Shown one piece after another: positions 39,904 to 48,129 of a stretch of DNA of 64,000 nucleotides (positions are counted from its first letter, which is position 1; each line of letters begins with the position of its first letter). This DNA is from Thermoplasmatota archaeon (GTDB lineage: Archaea; Thermoplasmatota; Thermoplasmata; UBA10834): positions 38,259 through 102,258 of the forward strand of contig JAHIRF010000012.1 of the NCBI GenBank assembly GCA_018818785.1, read 5' to 3'. A program made the position numbers and the translations under genes. The notes under the pieces were generated by a model. It worked only from the letters and a program-made list of their open reading frames with translations. It did not search any database and was not told the DNA's origin.

Positions 39904-41550
39904 CCGGATCTCTCAAGTCGACGAGAGCATCTATGTTCAAACAGTAGTGCCTGCAAAAGAGTTTCTTGACCCTGCGACGGAGGGTCTTTCGGGTAGGCTC
40001 AAAGACTCAGTCAGTTCAGTAACCGACAATTCCTCAAGAGGAACTTCTGCACGCGGGTTTCCATAGTATTGTGCTATCACTCGCGGATGGTCTGTTCCAG
40101 TGAGAATCCTTCTGTAGACAAGAATGCCGCTGATTCGTGTGGTATCTGGGTTCTTCTCAGAAAGCGAGGTCTTGCCATTGTACAATTCGTGTATGTGTAT
40201 CTCATCGGCGTGCACGAGCGATGACGAGATGTTCACAACAAAGACATAGGGTTCCCCCAAGCTAGGTACATTCTTGTCGTACTTCGCGTTGAATTTCTGC
40301 AGAATCTTGCTCTTGAGACGTGATGTGTCCAGGCCATGAACTCCGCTGGCGTGCCGAACGACTCTCTCCGGTTGGAGATTGTATACTTCAAGTATCGGGC
40401 TCTGAATTGTGAGATGTGGTCTTGAGTCATACGGCCCTCGTAGCCCGTTCACGGTCCTTCGGACGTCGACACGATGTCGCCTTCGTAGTAGACTTATGAC
40501 TTCGAGCTCACAGAGAGTGTCTTCTGCACGGTCGTTCCTTTGAAGGTCTTTTCGGCATTGCCCCAATCCTGGCAGGTCCTGACCCAGACGACTGAATATG
40601 TCATCCCAATATGCAATGATATTCCTGGAGTAGTACATTCGGTCGATCTTCGAGGCCTCTGTTATCGCAGTGTTGATATCTGTTGCATTCTGAAGCTCCA
40701 CAATTGCAGCGGATAGTTCGCTGTCGGTTGCCATCTTATGGTCGAACATGTAGAGTAGTAGATGTCGAGGTGCACTCTCGACACACATGCTAGTGAACCA
40801 TTCCTTGGAAACGAATCTGCAGATGTTCGGTATCCTCGTGAGATTCTGGATGAGCTGGTCGCAGTCGACTGATCTTGGCGGATGCTGTATCTCATCGATA
40901 AGCATGAGTGCCTGGAAGACCTGATTGTTTTCTCCTTTGGCTACGGATTTCACATCGAGTCCCATCGCCTCTGAGATTTCACGTACGCTTCCTACGCAGG
41001 AGTCGATTACGATTCGGTCATCGCCATCATCCGATTCAAGGAGGTCGGATATTGTATCCTTCAGTATATCCATGCGAATGTCAAAACGGAGAGTATCCGG
41101 TTCGTTCCAGGCTTTCAATCGTTCGACAAGCCCAATGGTGTCATCCTTGAAGAGTGCACGGAATATGTCGGATACATCCACGAGGAGCCGCGAAGGGGCA
41201 ACCTCGAGGTAATCGTCGAATCTCCGGAATCCATGGTCATTCTCAATCTTCCCGATACCCTCGAATAGGTGATCTCGCTCCCCGATACCGAAGAAGTCGA
41301 ACAGCGGATAGTCCTGAAGAATCTCCGAGAGGTAATGAGTAATGAATTCGCAATCTTCTTTGTGGATTCTTATCAGAATCTCGCAAAGACAGTACGAGCC
41401 GAAACCGTCAGGGAGCTTGCCTACTGTGGATGCCAACCTCTTCAACCCATCAGCCGAGTATGCATCCATAATTGACGCATTCTCGATGCATGCAGTCCGA
41501 ATGGCTACGGGTCCGTTCTCAGCCACTCTCGTGAACATATTGTCAATGGC

Positions 41551-41591
41551 GGTTGAAAAGTTACCAGTTCCGCCGGTCTAATGTTGACCAG
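41551..41591 (+). repeat. IS21 left inverted repeat
   Basis: 41-bp terminal inverted repeat starting GGTTGAAAAGTTACCAGTTC, a perfect match to the complement of 43697-43737. Confidence 0.95.
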
Positions 41592-41652
41592 CCCCATCCG
41601 GTCCCTGAGCGACCGGGGGCTGGGTATGAGGACCGAAGCGGAGGGGTCAGAG

Positions 41653-42900
41653 ATGAGAGAACGATACAGACAGGGCATGTCGATAAGTCAGATAGCAAGG
41701 GAGGAGGGGCTGGCTCGGATCACCGTGAGAAGATACGTCCAGACCGATGTCCCTCCAGCCTACGTGAGATCGAAGAACAGGGAGAGCAAGCTCGACCCGT
41801 TCAAGCCGTTCATCAGGCAGCGCCTGAAGGAATACCCTCTCAGCGCTGCCCGACTGCTCTCGGAGATCCGCGAGCAGGGATACACGGGCGGGTACACCAT
41901 CCTCAAGGAGTTCACGAGCTCACTCAGGCATGACAGGTCAATCCAGGCCGAGATACGTTTCGAGACCCTTCCAGGAGAACAGGCCCAGGTCGACTGGATA
42001 GACTTCAAGCGCGTCGTTATCGACGGCGAGATGAGGCATCTCTGGGCCTTCGCCGCGGTCCTCGGACACTCAAGGATGCGCTTCGTCAGGTTCACGACCG
42101 ACGCCACGACCCCAACATTCATCTCGTGCCACATGGACGCATTCGACTACTTCGGAGGATATACGAAGACCATCCTCTACGACAACACCAAGAACGTCGT
42201 GCTCAAGAGGGCGCTCAAGTCCTCGGACTCCCAGTGGAACCCGCTCTTCCGCGATTTCTTCACGCACTACGACTTCACGCCCAGGCTGTGCAAGCCCGGG
42301 ATAGAGGGCGCGAAGACCAAGGGCAAGGTCGAACGCATGGTCCAGCATGTCAGAAAGGATTTCTACCTCGGCCTCGATTTCGATTCCCTTCCCACCCTGA
42401 ACTCCCTGGCGCTGACGTGGTGCGACGAGGTCAACGCGAAGGTGCACGGAACGACATACGAGGTGCCGTTCGAGAGGCTCAAGCTCGAGAACCTCAGACC
42501 ACTGAACTCCGTCGTCCCATACCAGATAGCCCAGACGGAGTTCAGGAGAATCACCAGGGACTGCTTCGTCTCGTACCAGTCGAACAAGTACTCCGTTCCC
42601 TGGAGGCACGCTGGCAGGAACTGCAGGCTCATCATCAAGAACGGGAGGCTGGACGTCCTCGTCGACGACGAGGTCGTCGCCTCGCACGAGGTCGTCCCAG
42701 GAGCACACAGGTGCATCAAGCTCAAGGAGCACTTCGAGGGACTCTACAAGGCCATCCTCGTGGAGAACAGGGAGAGGCACCAAGACAGGCTCGAGAGGAA
42801 CGCCCCCGTCTCACTGTTGAGTCGCCAGGCCCATGATGTGGATGTCGAGCGGCGAGACCTCGGGTTCTACGAACGGTTCTCGACTGGAGGCGGTCCCTGA
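41653..42900 (+). CDS. istA: IS21 transposase IstA
   Basis: The protein has about 415 residues. The N-terminal helix-turn-helix is SISQIAREEGLARITVRRYVQ. The DDE catalytic domain has D in QVDWIDFKRVVI, D in TILYDNTKNVVLKR and E in KGKVERMVQHVRKDF. The C-terminal beta-barrel is near FVSYQSNKYSVPWR. ATG 41653 follows GGAGGGG at 8 nt. The frame is open to an ATG at 41581 inside the inverted repeat, which is less likely. The stop overlaps the start of istB by one base (TGATG). Confidence 0.95.
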   Translation: MRERYRQGMSISQIAREEGLARITVRRYVQTDVPPAYVRSKNRESKLDPFKPFIRQRLKEYPLSAARLLSEIREQGYTGGYTILKEFTSSLRHDRSIQAEIRFETLPGEQAQVDWIDFKRVVIDGEMRHLWAFAAVLGHSRMRFVRFTTDATTPTFISCHMDAFDYFGGYTKTILYDNTKNVVLKRALKSSDSQWNPLFRDFFTHYDFTPRLCKPGIEGAKTKGKVERMVQHVRKDFYLGLDFDSLPTLNSLALTWCDEVNAKVHGTTYEVPFERLKLENLRPLNSVVPYQIAQTEFRRITRDCFVSYQSNKYSVPWRHAGRNCRLIIKNGRLDVLVDDEVVASHEVVPGAHRCIKLKEHFEGLYKAILVENRERHQDRLERNAPVSLLSRQAHDVDVERRDLGFYERFSTGGGP

Positions 42901-43694
42901 TGGCGGACGACCTCACCATGGAGCGCCTCCGCGAGAGCCTCCTCCAGCTGAGGATGTTCACAGCCGAGAGCATAGTCGATTCAGTGCTCGAGCAGGCAGT
43001 CTCCAAAGACATGTCATTCATCGATGTGCTGGACCACCTCCTCGGAGAGGAGGTGCGATCCAGGAGGGCGTCCACGATAGAGACGAGGACGAGGCTCGCG
43101 GGGTTCCCCGCGAAGAAGACCATAGACGAGTTCGACCTCTCATTCCAGCCGTCGATAGATAAGAAGCTGTTCGCGGACCTCAGGACCCTGAGGTTCGTCG
43201 CGAACCACGAGAACGTCATTGTCCTCGGTCCTCCAGGCGTCGGCAAGACCCATATCGCCATAGGATTGGGTATGGAGGCGATCAGGGCTGGGTATTCCGC
43301 GTACTACGCCAACTCGACCACGATAATCGAGAAGCTGAAGAGGGCGAGCGCAAGAGGCACCCTCGACAGGACCCTGAGGAAGCTCTCGGGCTACAGGGTC
43401 CTGATAGTGGACGAGATAGGCTATCTCCCGATGGACCGGGAGGGCTCCCACCTGTTCTTCCAGCTCGTGTCGAGGAGATACGAGAAGGGCTCGACCATAT
43501 TCACCTCGAACAAGAGCTACGGGGAGTGGGGAGAGGTGCTGGGGGACAATGTCATCGCCTCTGCTGTGTTGGATCGTATCCTCCACCACAGCATCACCGT
43601 GAATGTCAAAGGCGAGAGCTACAGGTTGCAGGCGCGTAAGAGGGCTGGTGTGCCCTATCCTCCGCCTGCGAAGGAGGTCGGCAAGGCTAAATAG
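42900..43694 (+). CDS. istB: IS21 helper ATPase IstB
   Basis: The 264-residue DnaC-like AAA+ ATPase has Walker A LGPPGVGKTHIAI (about 107), Walker B VLIVDEIGYLPMD (about 170) and sensor I FTSNKSYGEW. IstB selects the target and assembles with IstA for transposition. Length and motifs are complete. Its stop lies just before the right inverted repeat. Confidence 0.95.
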   Translation: MADDLTMERLRESLLQLRMFTAESIVDSVLEQAVSKDMSFIDVLDHLLGEEVRSRRASTIETRTRLAGFPAKKTIDEFDLSFQPSIDKKLFADLRTLRFVANHENVIVLGPPGVGKTHIAIGLGMEAIRAGYSAYYANSTTIIEKLKRASARGTLDRTLRKLSGYRVLIVDEIGYLPMDREGSHLFFQLVSRRYEKGSTIFTSNKSYGEWGEVLGDNVIASAVLDRILHHSITVNVKGESYRLQARKRAGVPYPPPAKEVGKAK

Positions 43695-43696
43695 AA

Positions 43697-43737
43697 CTGG
43701 TCAACATTAGACCGGCGGAACTGGTAACTTTTCAACC
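43697..43737 (-). repeat. IS21 right inverted repeat
   Basis: Perfect 41-bp complement of 41551-41591. Confidence 0.95.
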
Positions 43738-44005
43738 GGCGGTAACAACATATCCTCCACCTCAGACGGAGCCACGGCATGAAGAGGCCTGAGACATGCC
43801 TGATAGGATGACAGGACCGAACTGTCGGATGGAATCGGCGCCGCAAGAAACAAGGGCCCGAGTCTGGAGACAATGCGTTTCGTACTAGTCGCCAACCCAA
43901 TGGCTGAGAATGCGGAGTTGCCCGAAGACAGGAACATTGTCTCTCAATATAGGGAAGAACTTTCAGTAGTATGTTGAGTCAATCACCGTAGCTGAGGAAG
44001 ATCTG

Positions 44006-44158
44006 ATGGAAGACGGATCTCTAGCTTCAGATCACAGTGAGGTCGAGAACCAAGCCTCGGACAATGCGACATCCACGGAGCATGGGAGCCGGGAACACGA
44101 ATCGAACATGAGATATGTTCTCAGGAGACTTGGGGAGGTGATTAGCAATGGAAGATGA
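44006..44158 (+). CDS. Possible 50-residue peptide
   Basis: ATG 44006 lies 8 nt after GAGG. The peptide MEDGSLASDHSEVENQASDN...RRLGEVISNGR is acidic at first and basic at the end. Its 3' end overlaps the antisense nadR-like remnant. It lies at the far left of the rSAM/PqqD cluster and contains no Cys, Trp or core-like repeat. It might be a small protein or chance; there is no homology evidence. Confidence 0.25.
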   Translation: MEDGSLASDHSEVENQASDNATSTEHGSREHESNMRYVLRRLGEVISNGR

Positions 44159-44330
44159 GTTGAGAATCCATTGGGGACACTCTTCGAAGAAGTGGTTGCT
44201 ACAGATTACTGTCGTCATTGTATCAGTGTCGCAGAAGACTATCTCGTTCGCTTTCGCAGATATCTCCTCTTCGAAACCGATCTGTCCTCTGGCAATGTCC
44301 TCAATATCTTGGATTGATCTGCAATCCTGG
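44027..44330 (-). pseudogene. Remnant of a NadR-like ribosylnicotinamide kinase
   Basis: Directly after the RpiB-like gene, the frame encodes EDIARGQIGFEEEISAKANEI and VFCDTDTMTTVICSNHFFEECPQWI. These match the middle of the AAA-type kinase domain of NadR (IARGQ...FCDTDxxTT...CPEWI). The Walker A region upstream is absent (replaced by the RpiB gene), and the sequence after the match degenerates. It is therefore a fragment, probably non-functional, left by rearrangement at the cluster edge. Confidence 0.6.
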
Positions 44331-44825
44331 TTACCATTCTTCAGATAGATTTCGCCGATTAAACCACTCTGAGATGAGAGAACCCGCACTATTGAGCCTT
44401 TCAATTCTGCTAACGGTCTTCTCTGTGGGAGCATAATGTGTGCTGAGCCATTCCCATAGTATCTCTCTGGGACTATCGATAATTGTCCTGGTTCCAACTA
44501 TCATTATGTTCGCGTCTAGTTTCCTTCTTGCGTGCACCGCACTCATTTTGTTCGGACACATCGCAGCTCTTATTCCTCTGAACCGGTTGGCAATGATTGC
44601 CATCCCTTGCCCCGTCGAACAACACAGGATTCCAGAGCTTGCCTCTCGTTTCAGAATCATACCTGCGACTTCGACTGCAAATTCTATATAATCGACTGGA
44701 TTCTCGGAATGTGTCCCAATATCTTGGTGATTGACTCCAAATTCCTTGAGAGAAGCTATCAAGGATGACTTTAATTCATAGCCTCCGTGGTCAGATCCAA
44801 TGGCAATGATATCACTGGAATTCAT
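44331..44825 (-). CDS. RpiB/LacAB-family sugar-phosphate isomerase
   Basis: The protein has 164 residues. AIGSDHGGYELK is at the N-terminus and the catalytic-cysteine region is ILCCSTGQGMAIIANRFRGIRA (ICGTG in E. coli RpiB). MIVGTRTI follows near residue 120. The family interconverts aldose and ketose phosphates such as ribose 5-phosphate and ribulose 5-phosphate. ATG 44825 follows GGAGG at 8 nt; an upstream ATG at 44840 lacks one. It is the last intact gene of the leftward unit. Alongside the phosphorylase gene it may process a (deoxy)ribose phosphate, which is inference. Confidence 0.85.
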   Translation of the reverse strand: MNSSDIIAIGSDHGGYELKSSLIASLKEFGVNHQDIGTHSENPVDYIEFAVEVAGMILKREASSGILCCSTGQGMAIIANRFRGIRAAMCPNKMSAVHARRKLDANIMIVGTRTIIDSPREILWEWLSTHYAPTEKTVSRIERLNSAGSLISEWFNRRNLSEEW

Positions 44826-44857
44826 ATTCCAATCCTCCATTCCATGTACAAATTCGT

Positions 44858-45241
44858 CTAGTCCCTCTCAAAGAACTCAAGGACGATTCCATTGCAGTCC
44901 CTAAAGAAAACATATGTGCCTCCGGTCGAACTTCGTTGGGGTTTTCCGAGGAATCTCTGGTTCTTCTTGCTTCTTGAATAGATATCCATGATGTCATCGA
45001 CTTCAAAGGACAAATGCTTGATCCCTGCTGTTCGCAAATCGGCATGAATATCGTCATCATATGGCATCGTCCCGACGTTCGGAGAACAGAAGAGTTCAAG
45101 TCTAATGTCTCCCAATGTCATCCATGCTCTCTCACGGTCATTCTTATGTTCAAGAATGTCAAGTTTGAATCCAAGGTTCTCATAGAACTCAATTGACTGC
45201 TTGATGTCCAACACTGTCAGTGCTATATGTTCGAGTCTCAT
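44858..45241 (-). CDS. VOC-superfamily (glyoxalase/bleomycin-resistance-like) protein
   Basis: The protein has 127 residues. Its two beta-alpha-beta-beta-beta modules are LEHIALTVLDIKQSIEFYENLGFKL and IKHLSFEVDDIMDIYSRSK...TYVFFRDCNGIVLEFFE. The ligand positions His (EHIAL), Glu (RLELF), His (KHLSF) and Glu (VLEFFE) fit a metal-binding VOC enzyme such as lactoylglutathione lyase or methylmalonyl-CoA epimerase. In antibiotic clusters such proteins also act as resistance or tailoring enzymes. ATG 45241 is chosen over TTG 45253. Confidence 0.8.
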   Translation of the reverse strand: MRLEHIALTVLDIKQSIEFYENLGFKLDILEHKNDRERAWMTLGDIRLELFCSPNVGTMPYDDDIHADLRTAGIKHLSFEVDDIMDIYSRSKKNQRFLGKPQRSSTGGTYVFFRDCNGIVLEFFERD

Positions 45242-45266
45242 TTCACTTCTCAATCCCCTTTGTCAT

Positions 45267-45980
45267 CTATCTCTCCTTTGAATTTCCGCCCATTGCGATG
45301 TGTATCGCAACATCAAGTATTTGTTTCATTCTAATCCGCGTTCCATTATCCAATCTGAGACTTCTATTCCTGTTCCCATCACATGTGTCAGAATCAGAAT
45401 TGAAGATTGGATCTCTGGTGATATTCTCAGATACAACTAGGATGATAAATGATCTCTTGCCTCTTGTTTGGGATAGGAATTCCGACGACTCCATATCGAT
45501 ACCCAAGTAGCCTTCTCTCTGCAGTCTTCTCACGAGTTCAGGAGTCTCTCTTCGGATACAATCAATGCTATATACGCTGCCATAAATGGGCTCGCTATCG
45601 ATTTGTCCAAGAAGCTTGTTCATTCTATCGTTGATTGATAGGCCAGGATAGTAGTTGCCTCTCCGTCCATTAAAATCGTCGCTTGCCTTATCAGGGAGAA
45701 TCATTCTTCCTGCAGAGATATCTTCTCGGAGCGCTCCTACAAATCCTACTCCAATGAAGAGATTTGACATGGTCAAATATCCCTTGACAGCTTTCTTGAT
45801 TTCACGGGGCCCCGAGTGCACTCCCGTGATTAGCACTTTCTCCCCATCTTGTTGGACAATCATGGGACTATCGTACGGAGAGTCCGGATTAGCAATCTGT
45901 CTTAAGAGACCATACTCTAAGGCAATCCTGGAACAACTTCCGCCGAATGTGAATATCACACCTCTACATTCAGATTCCAA
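45267..45980 (-). CDS. Nucleoside phosphorylase-like protein (PNP/MTAN fold)
   Basis: The protein has 237 residues. The N-terminal VIFTFGGSCSRIALEYGLLR, the phosphate/ribose region LFIGVGFVGALREDISAGRMILP and GYLGIDMESSEFL (the MEMEA-like ribose-contact motif) match the PNP/UDP family. The catalytic acid position reads VVSENIT, with Glu where the family usually has Asp (SD). Family enzymes cleave nucleosides to free base. It lies between the radical SAM and VOC genes. In this cluster a role on 5'-deoxyadenosine, MTA or SAH is plausible, or on a nucleoside intermediate of the product. Confidence 0.75.
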   Translation of the reverse strand: MESECRGVIFTFGGSCSRIALEYGLLRQIANPDSPYDSPMIVQQDGEKVLITGVHSGPREIKKAVKGYLTMSNLFIGVGFVGALREDISAGRMILPDKASDDFNGRRGNYYPGLSINDRMNKLLGQIDSEPIYGSVYSIDCIRRETPELVRRLQREGYLGIDMESSEFLSQTRGKRSFIILVVSENITRDPIFNSDSDTCDGNRNRSLRLDNGTRIRMKQILDVAIHIAMGGNSKER

Positions 45981-45996
45981 ATCGATTCCTCTCCGA

Positions 45997-47601
45997 CTAC
46001 CTCGATTGTACAGACGCGAGTCTGGTAAGGAATTCCCTTTCTGAGACTATCACTGTATCCCCGATTAGCAGTTGCCAAGGGAGAATCTCAGATGGATTGA
46101 TGCGTCTCCTGAAGAAATCATAGCAGGGGAGACCAAATTCCGTAAGCAGATTCTCTATGGTCGGTTTATCAAGGGATTCTAGTTTGATTCCTCTCCTATA
46201 TAATTCAAGTAAAAGGCCACCGGTCCTCCGATCTCCTCTATATGCGATTGTCTCATATAGATATGTTCCAGGGTTTAATACGTGAATCGATGATGACTGT
46301 CTGATATGTGAATTTCTGAGGATATCATCAAATCCATTGGTCAATTCAGTCAGATGTCTCTCAATATTCTCGACATCCTCATATTCGCATCTCTGCATCG
46401 GTGTGCAGGGGGTTGGTACTAAGGGATTAGTCCGTATAGAGAGGCCCCGAATATTATTATGATTCTCATCTGCAATGTTCTTGACGAAATTTATAATGGC
46501 CATCCTATCATCTTTCCTTTCATGCGGAAGACCAATCATGAAGTACAATCCAATTCGGTTCAGACCTTTGGATATCATCATTTTGATATTCCTTTCAACC
46601 AATTGAGGATCCATATTCTTTCCCAGCAGTCTGAGCAAATCTCTTGATGGAGTTTCGATTCCAAACGTCAACATTCTCGAATCCACACAAGATAATCCAG
46701 AATATTCTGTAATGCTGTGATCCGTACAATTGAGGGATGCAAGTCTGCTTCCTTTCTCATCATTGAGTTCATCTGCCCGGAGAGAACCCATGACTATTCG
46801 ATGCCCGCTCTTGCGCAGGTATTCTATGATTGCGTCAAATTCGCTGTGCTGTGTTATTGATGCTGAATTCACGATTAAAGTGTTTGTATTGCGATTTTCA
46901 AGATTGGAGACCTCCCTCTTGATATTCACCAAATCTGCTTCGACATAATGCCAGTACCATGTCAATGCACAGAAGTAACATTTTTTGCGACAACCAGTAT
47001 TCATCAGAATACTCACGATGCCATTGCCATCGGATGAACAATAGAATCTCGGGCGGGTCTTGTCTTTATTGAAGTGCAACTCATATCTGGATTTGATGCT
47101 CTTGATAGTGTGATCATTATTGAACTCAGGATTGACCAAGGATGGAATGTAAATGTCTGGAATGTCAGTCAATCCCCATAATCTGGACTTTCTATCGCGC
47201 TCACTGGGGGTCTGTTTTGAGAGATGTCGCACAATGCTGATGAGAGACTCCGAGGAAGGACTTGTTACGGCGATGTCTATGAATTCCGCGAGTGGTTCGG
47301 GATTCGGAAGCCCTATCCCTCCAACAACCACAAATGGATATTCACTGGTTCTATCTACGGAATGGAAAGGTACATCCATCTTCTTGAGAGCCGCGAAAAT
47401 GAGAGGGTATTGAAGTGAATTCACAACAGACATAAGAATAACGTCAAAGGATTTACCATCGATCCTCTGTGAATCATCGACGAAGTGCACCTCTGTATGA
47501 ACATTGCCCAGACTTCGCAAGTCCACCAATATATTCAATAGACCTAGTTGGAGGCCATAGAGTTCAGGGGGCGTGAATGAGATTGCGGCAATTCGCATCA
47601 T
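45997..47601 (-). CDS. Radical SAM protein with B12-binding-like N-terminus
   Basis: The protein has about 534 residues. The N-terminal ~150 residues look like a Rossmann-type domain, with FVVVGGIGLPNPEPLAEFIDIAV as in B12-type radical SAM proteins. The iron-sulfur motif is TGCRKKCYFCALTW (CxxxCxxC, about 206). Barrel motifs include LTFGIETPSRDLLRLLGKN and LYFMIGLPHE. The C-terminal ~120 residues have no recognised domain. It overlaps or abuts the nucleotidyltransferase gene. ATG 47601 fits GGGTGAT at 9 nt; a GTG at 47616 overlaps the previous stop. Reaction unknown: methylation or C-C chemistry are typical for the class. Confidence 0.78.
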   Translation of the reverse strand: MMRIAAISFTPPELYGLQLGLLNILVDLRSLGNVHTEVHFVDDSQRIDGKSFDVILMSVVNSLQYPLIFAALKKMDVPFHSVDRTSEYPFVVVGGIGLPNPEPLAEFIDIAVTSPSSESLISIVRHLSKQTPSERDRKSRLWGLTDIPDIYIPSLVNPEFNNDHTIKSIKSRYELHFNKDKTRPRFYCSSDGNGIVSILMNTGCRKKCYFCALTWYWHYVEADLVNIKREVSNLENRNTNTLIVNSASITQHSEFDAIIEYLRKSGHRIVMGSLRADELNDEKGSRLASLNCTDHSITEYSGLSCVDSRMLTFGIETPSRDLLRLLGKNMDPQLVERNIKMMISKGLNRIGLYFMIGLPHERKDDRMAIINFVKNIADENHNNIRGLSIRTNPLVPTPCTPMQRCEYEDVENIERHLTELTNGFDDILRNSHIRQSSSIHVLNPGTYLYETIAYRGDRRTGGLLLELYRRGIKLESLDKPTIENLLTEFGLPCYDFFRRRINPSEILPWQLLIGDTVIVSEREFLTRLASVQSR

Positions 47602-47612
47602 TCCCAGGCATA

Positions 47613-48128
47613 TCACCCAGTTTCATGTCGAGATTCCTGTGAGAGTGTTTGTTCAATCAATTCTGCTCTTCTGATTCTTCCTGTCTCGCGAGAGCGTCTC
47701 AATTCAAGTTCGAGTGGGAAGAAACTCAATTTATATCCGCACAATTCATCCTTGATCGCGTCTGAGAGGTTGAATAGATTTCTCCAACGTCCCTCTCTCC
47801 AATAAGTGAGTTCTGCTACTACATCTACTTGGATATCACGCATTTCATAAGTACCAAAGAATGCTCTCAATCTGACCTTTGTCGTCTCCGTCTCCTTTTC
47901 TGTGATTCTATATTCAGGCGCAGCAATCCGGTGATTGGAAAGTAGATTGTCAGTAAGGAGTACTCCTTCCTTGGTTGTCAGAACGTCGATATCTTTTGGC
48001 ACAATATCTACTCCCTGAAGAAACAAACCCGTGCCTCCCATGAATGACCATTCTAATTCGGAATCATCGAGCATCTTGGCTATTCTCAGGATTACTCTTC
48101 GGAAGTTCTCGAGATTTCGTTCGTTCAT
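47613..48128 (-). CDS. Small nucleotidyltransferase-fold protein
   Basis: The protein has 171 residues. The motif FMGGTGLFLQGVDIVPKDIDVLT carries the GG...DxD pattern of the nucleotidyltransferase fold, as in lincosamide nucleotidyltransferases and AbiEii-like proteins. A third acidic position is in IQVDVVAEL. Enzymes of this fold transfer NMP to small molecules, tRNA or proteins. It lies between thrS-like and the radical SAM gene with an overlap on one side and a 1-nt gap on the other, so it is part of the operon. The substrate is unknown; AMP transfer to the cluster product or to tRNA are options. Confidence 0.65.
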   Translation of the reverse strand: MNERNLENFRRVILRIAKMLDDSELEWSFMGGTGLFLQGVDIVPKDIDVLTTKEGVLLTDNLLSNHRIAAPEYRITEKETETTKVRLRAFFGTYEMRDIQVDVVAELTYWREGRWRNLFNLSDAIKDELCGYKLSFFPLELELRRSRETGRIRRAELIEQTLSQESRHETG

Positions 48129-48129
48129 G

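Larger units (their letters stand above)
41541..43747 (+). mobile_element. IS21-family insertion sequence, intact
   Basis: The element has 2,207 bp, beginning TGTCAATGGCGG and ending CCGGCGGTAACA, and carries istA and istB. A perfect 41-bp inverted repeat sits just inside the ends (41551-41591 and 43697-43737), within which TTACC/GCCGGT-type sub-repeats recur as in IS21 multiple terminal repeats. The 6-bp target duplication ACATAT is at 41535-41540 and 43748-43753. Both genes are open and motifs intact, so it may be active. Confidence 0.95.
39937..43937 (-). pseudogene. Hypothetical gene split by the IS21 element
   Basis: Two exonic pieces read as one frame when the IS and one copy of its 6-bp target duplication are removed. 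The 5' piece is 43937 down to about 43748 (MFLSSGNSAFSAIG...VAPSEVEDM). The 3' piece runs from about 41540 down to 39937 (FTRVAENGPVAIRTACIENAS...). The rebuilt protein has about 595 residues, is mostly helical and repeat-like, and has no motif I recognise. A shortened product could still start at ATG 41538 inside the target duplication, so the 533-residue remainder may or may not be made. Confidence 0.75.

Noticed and set aside
44148-44348. A 66-residue plus-strand frame with an excellent ribosome site (GGAGGTGATT, 4 nt)
   Set aside because: It is exactly antisense to the NadR-kinase-like stretch on the minus strand, whose protein similarity is specific. The ribosome-site match is best explained by chance.
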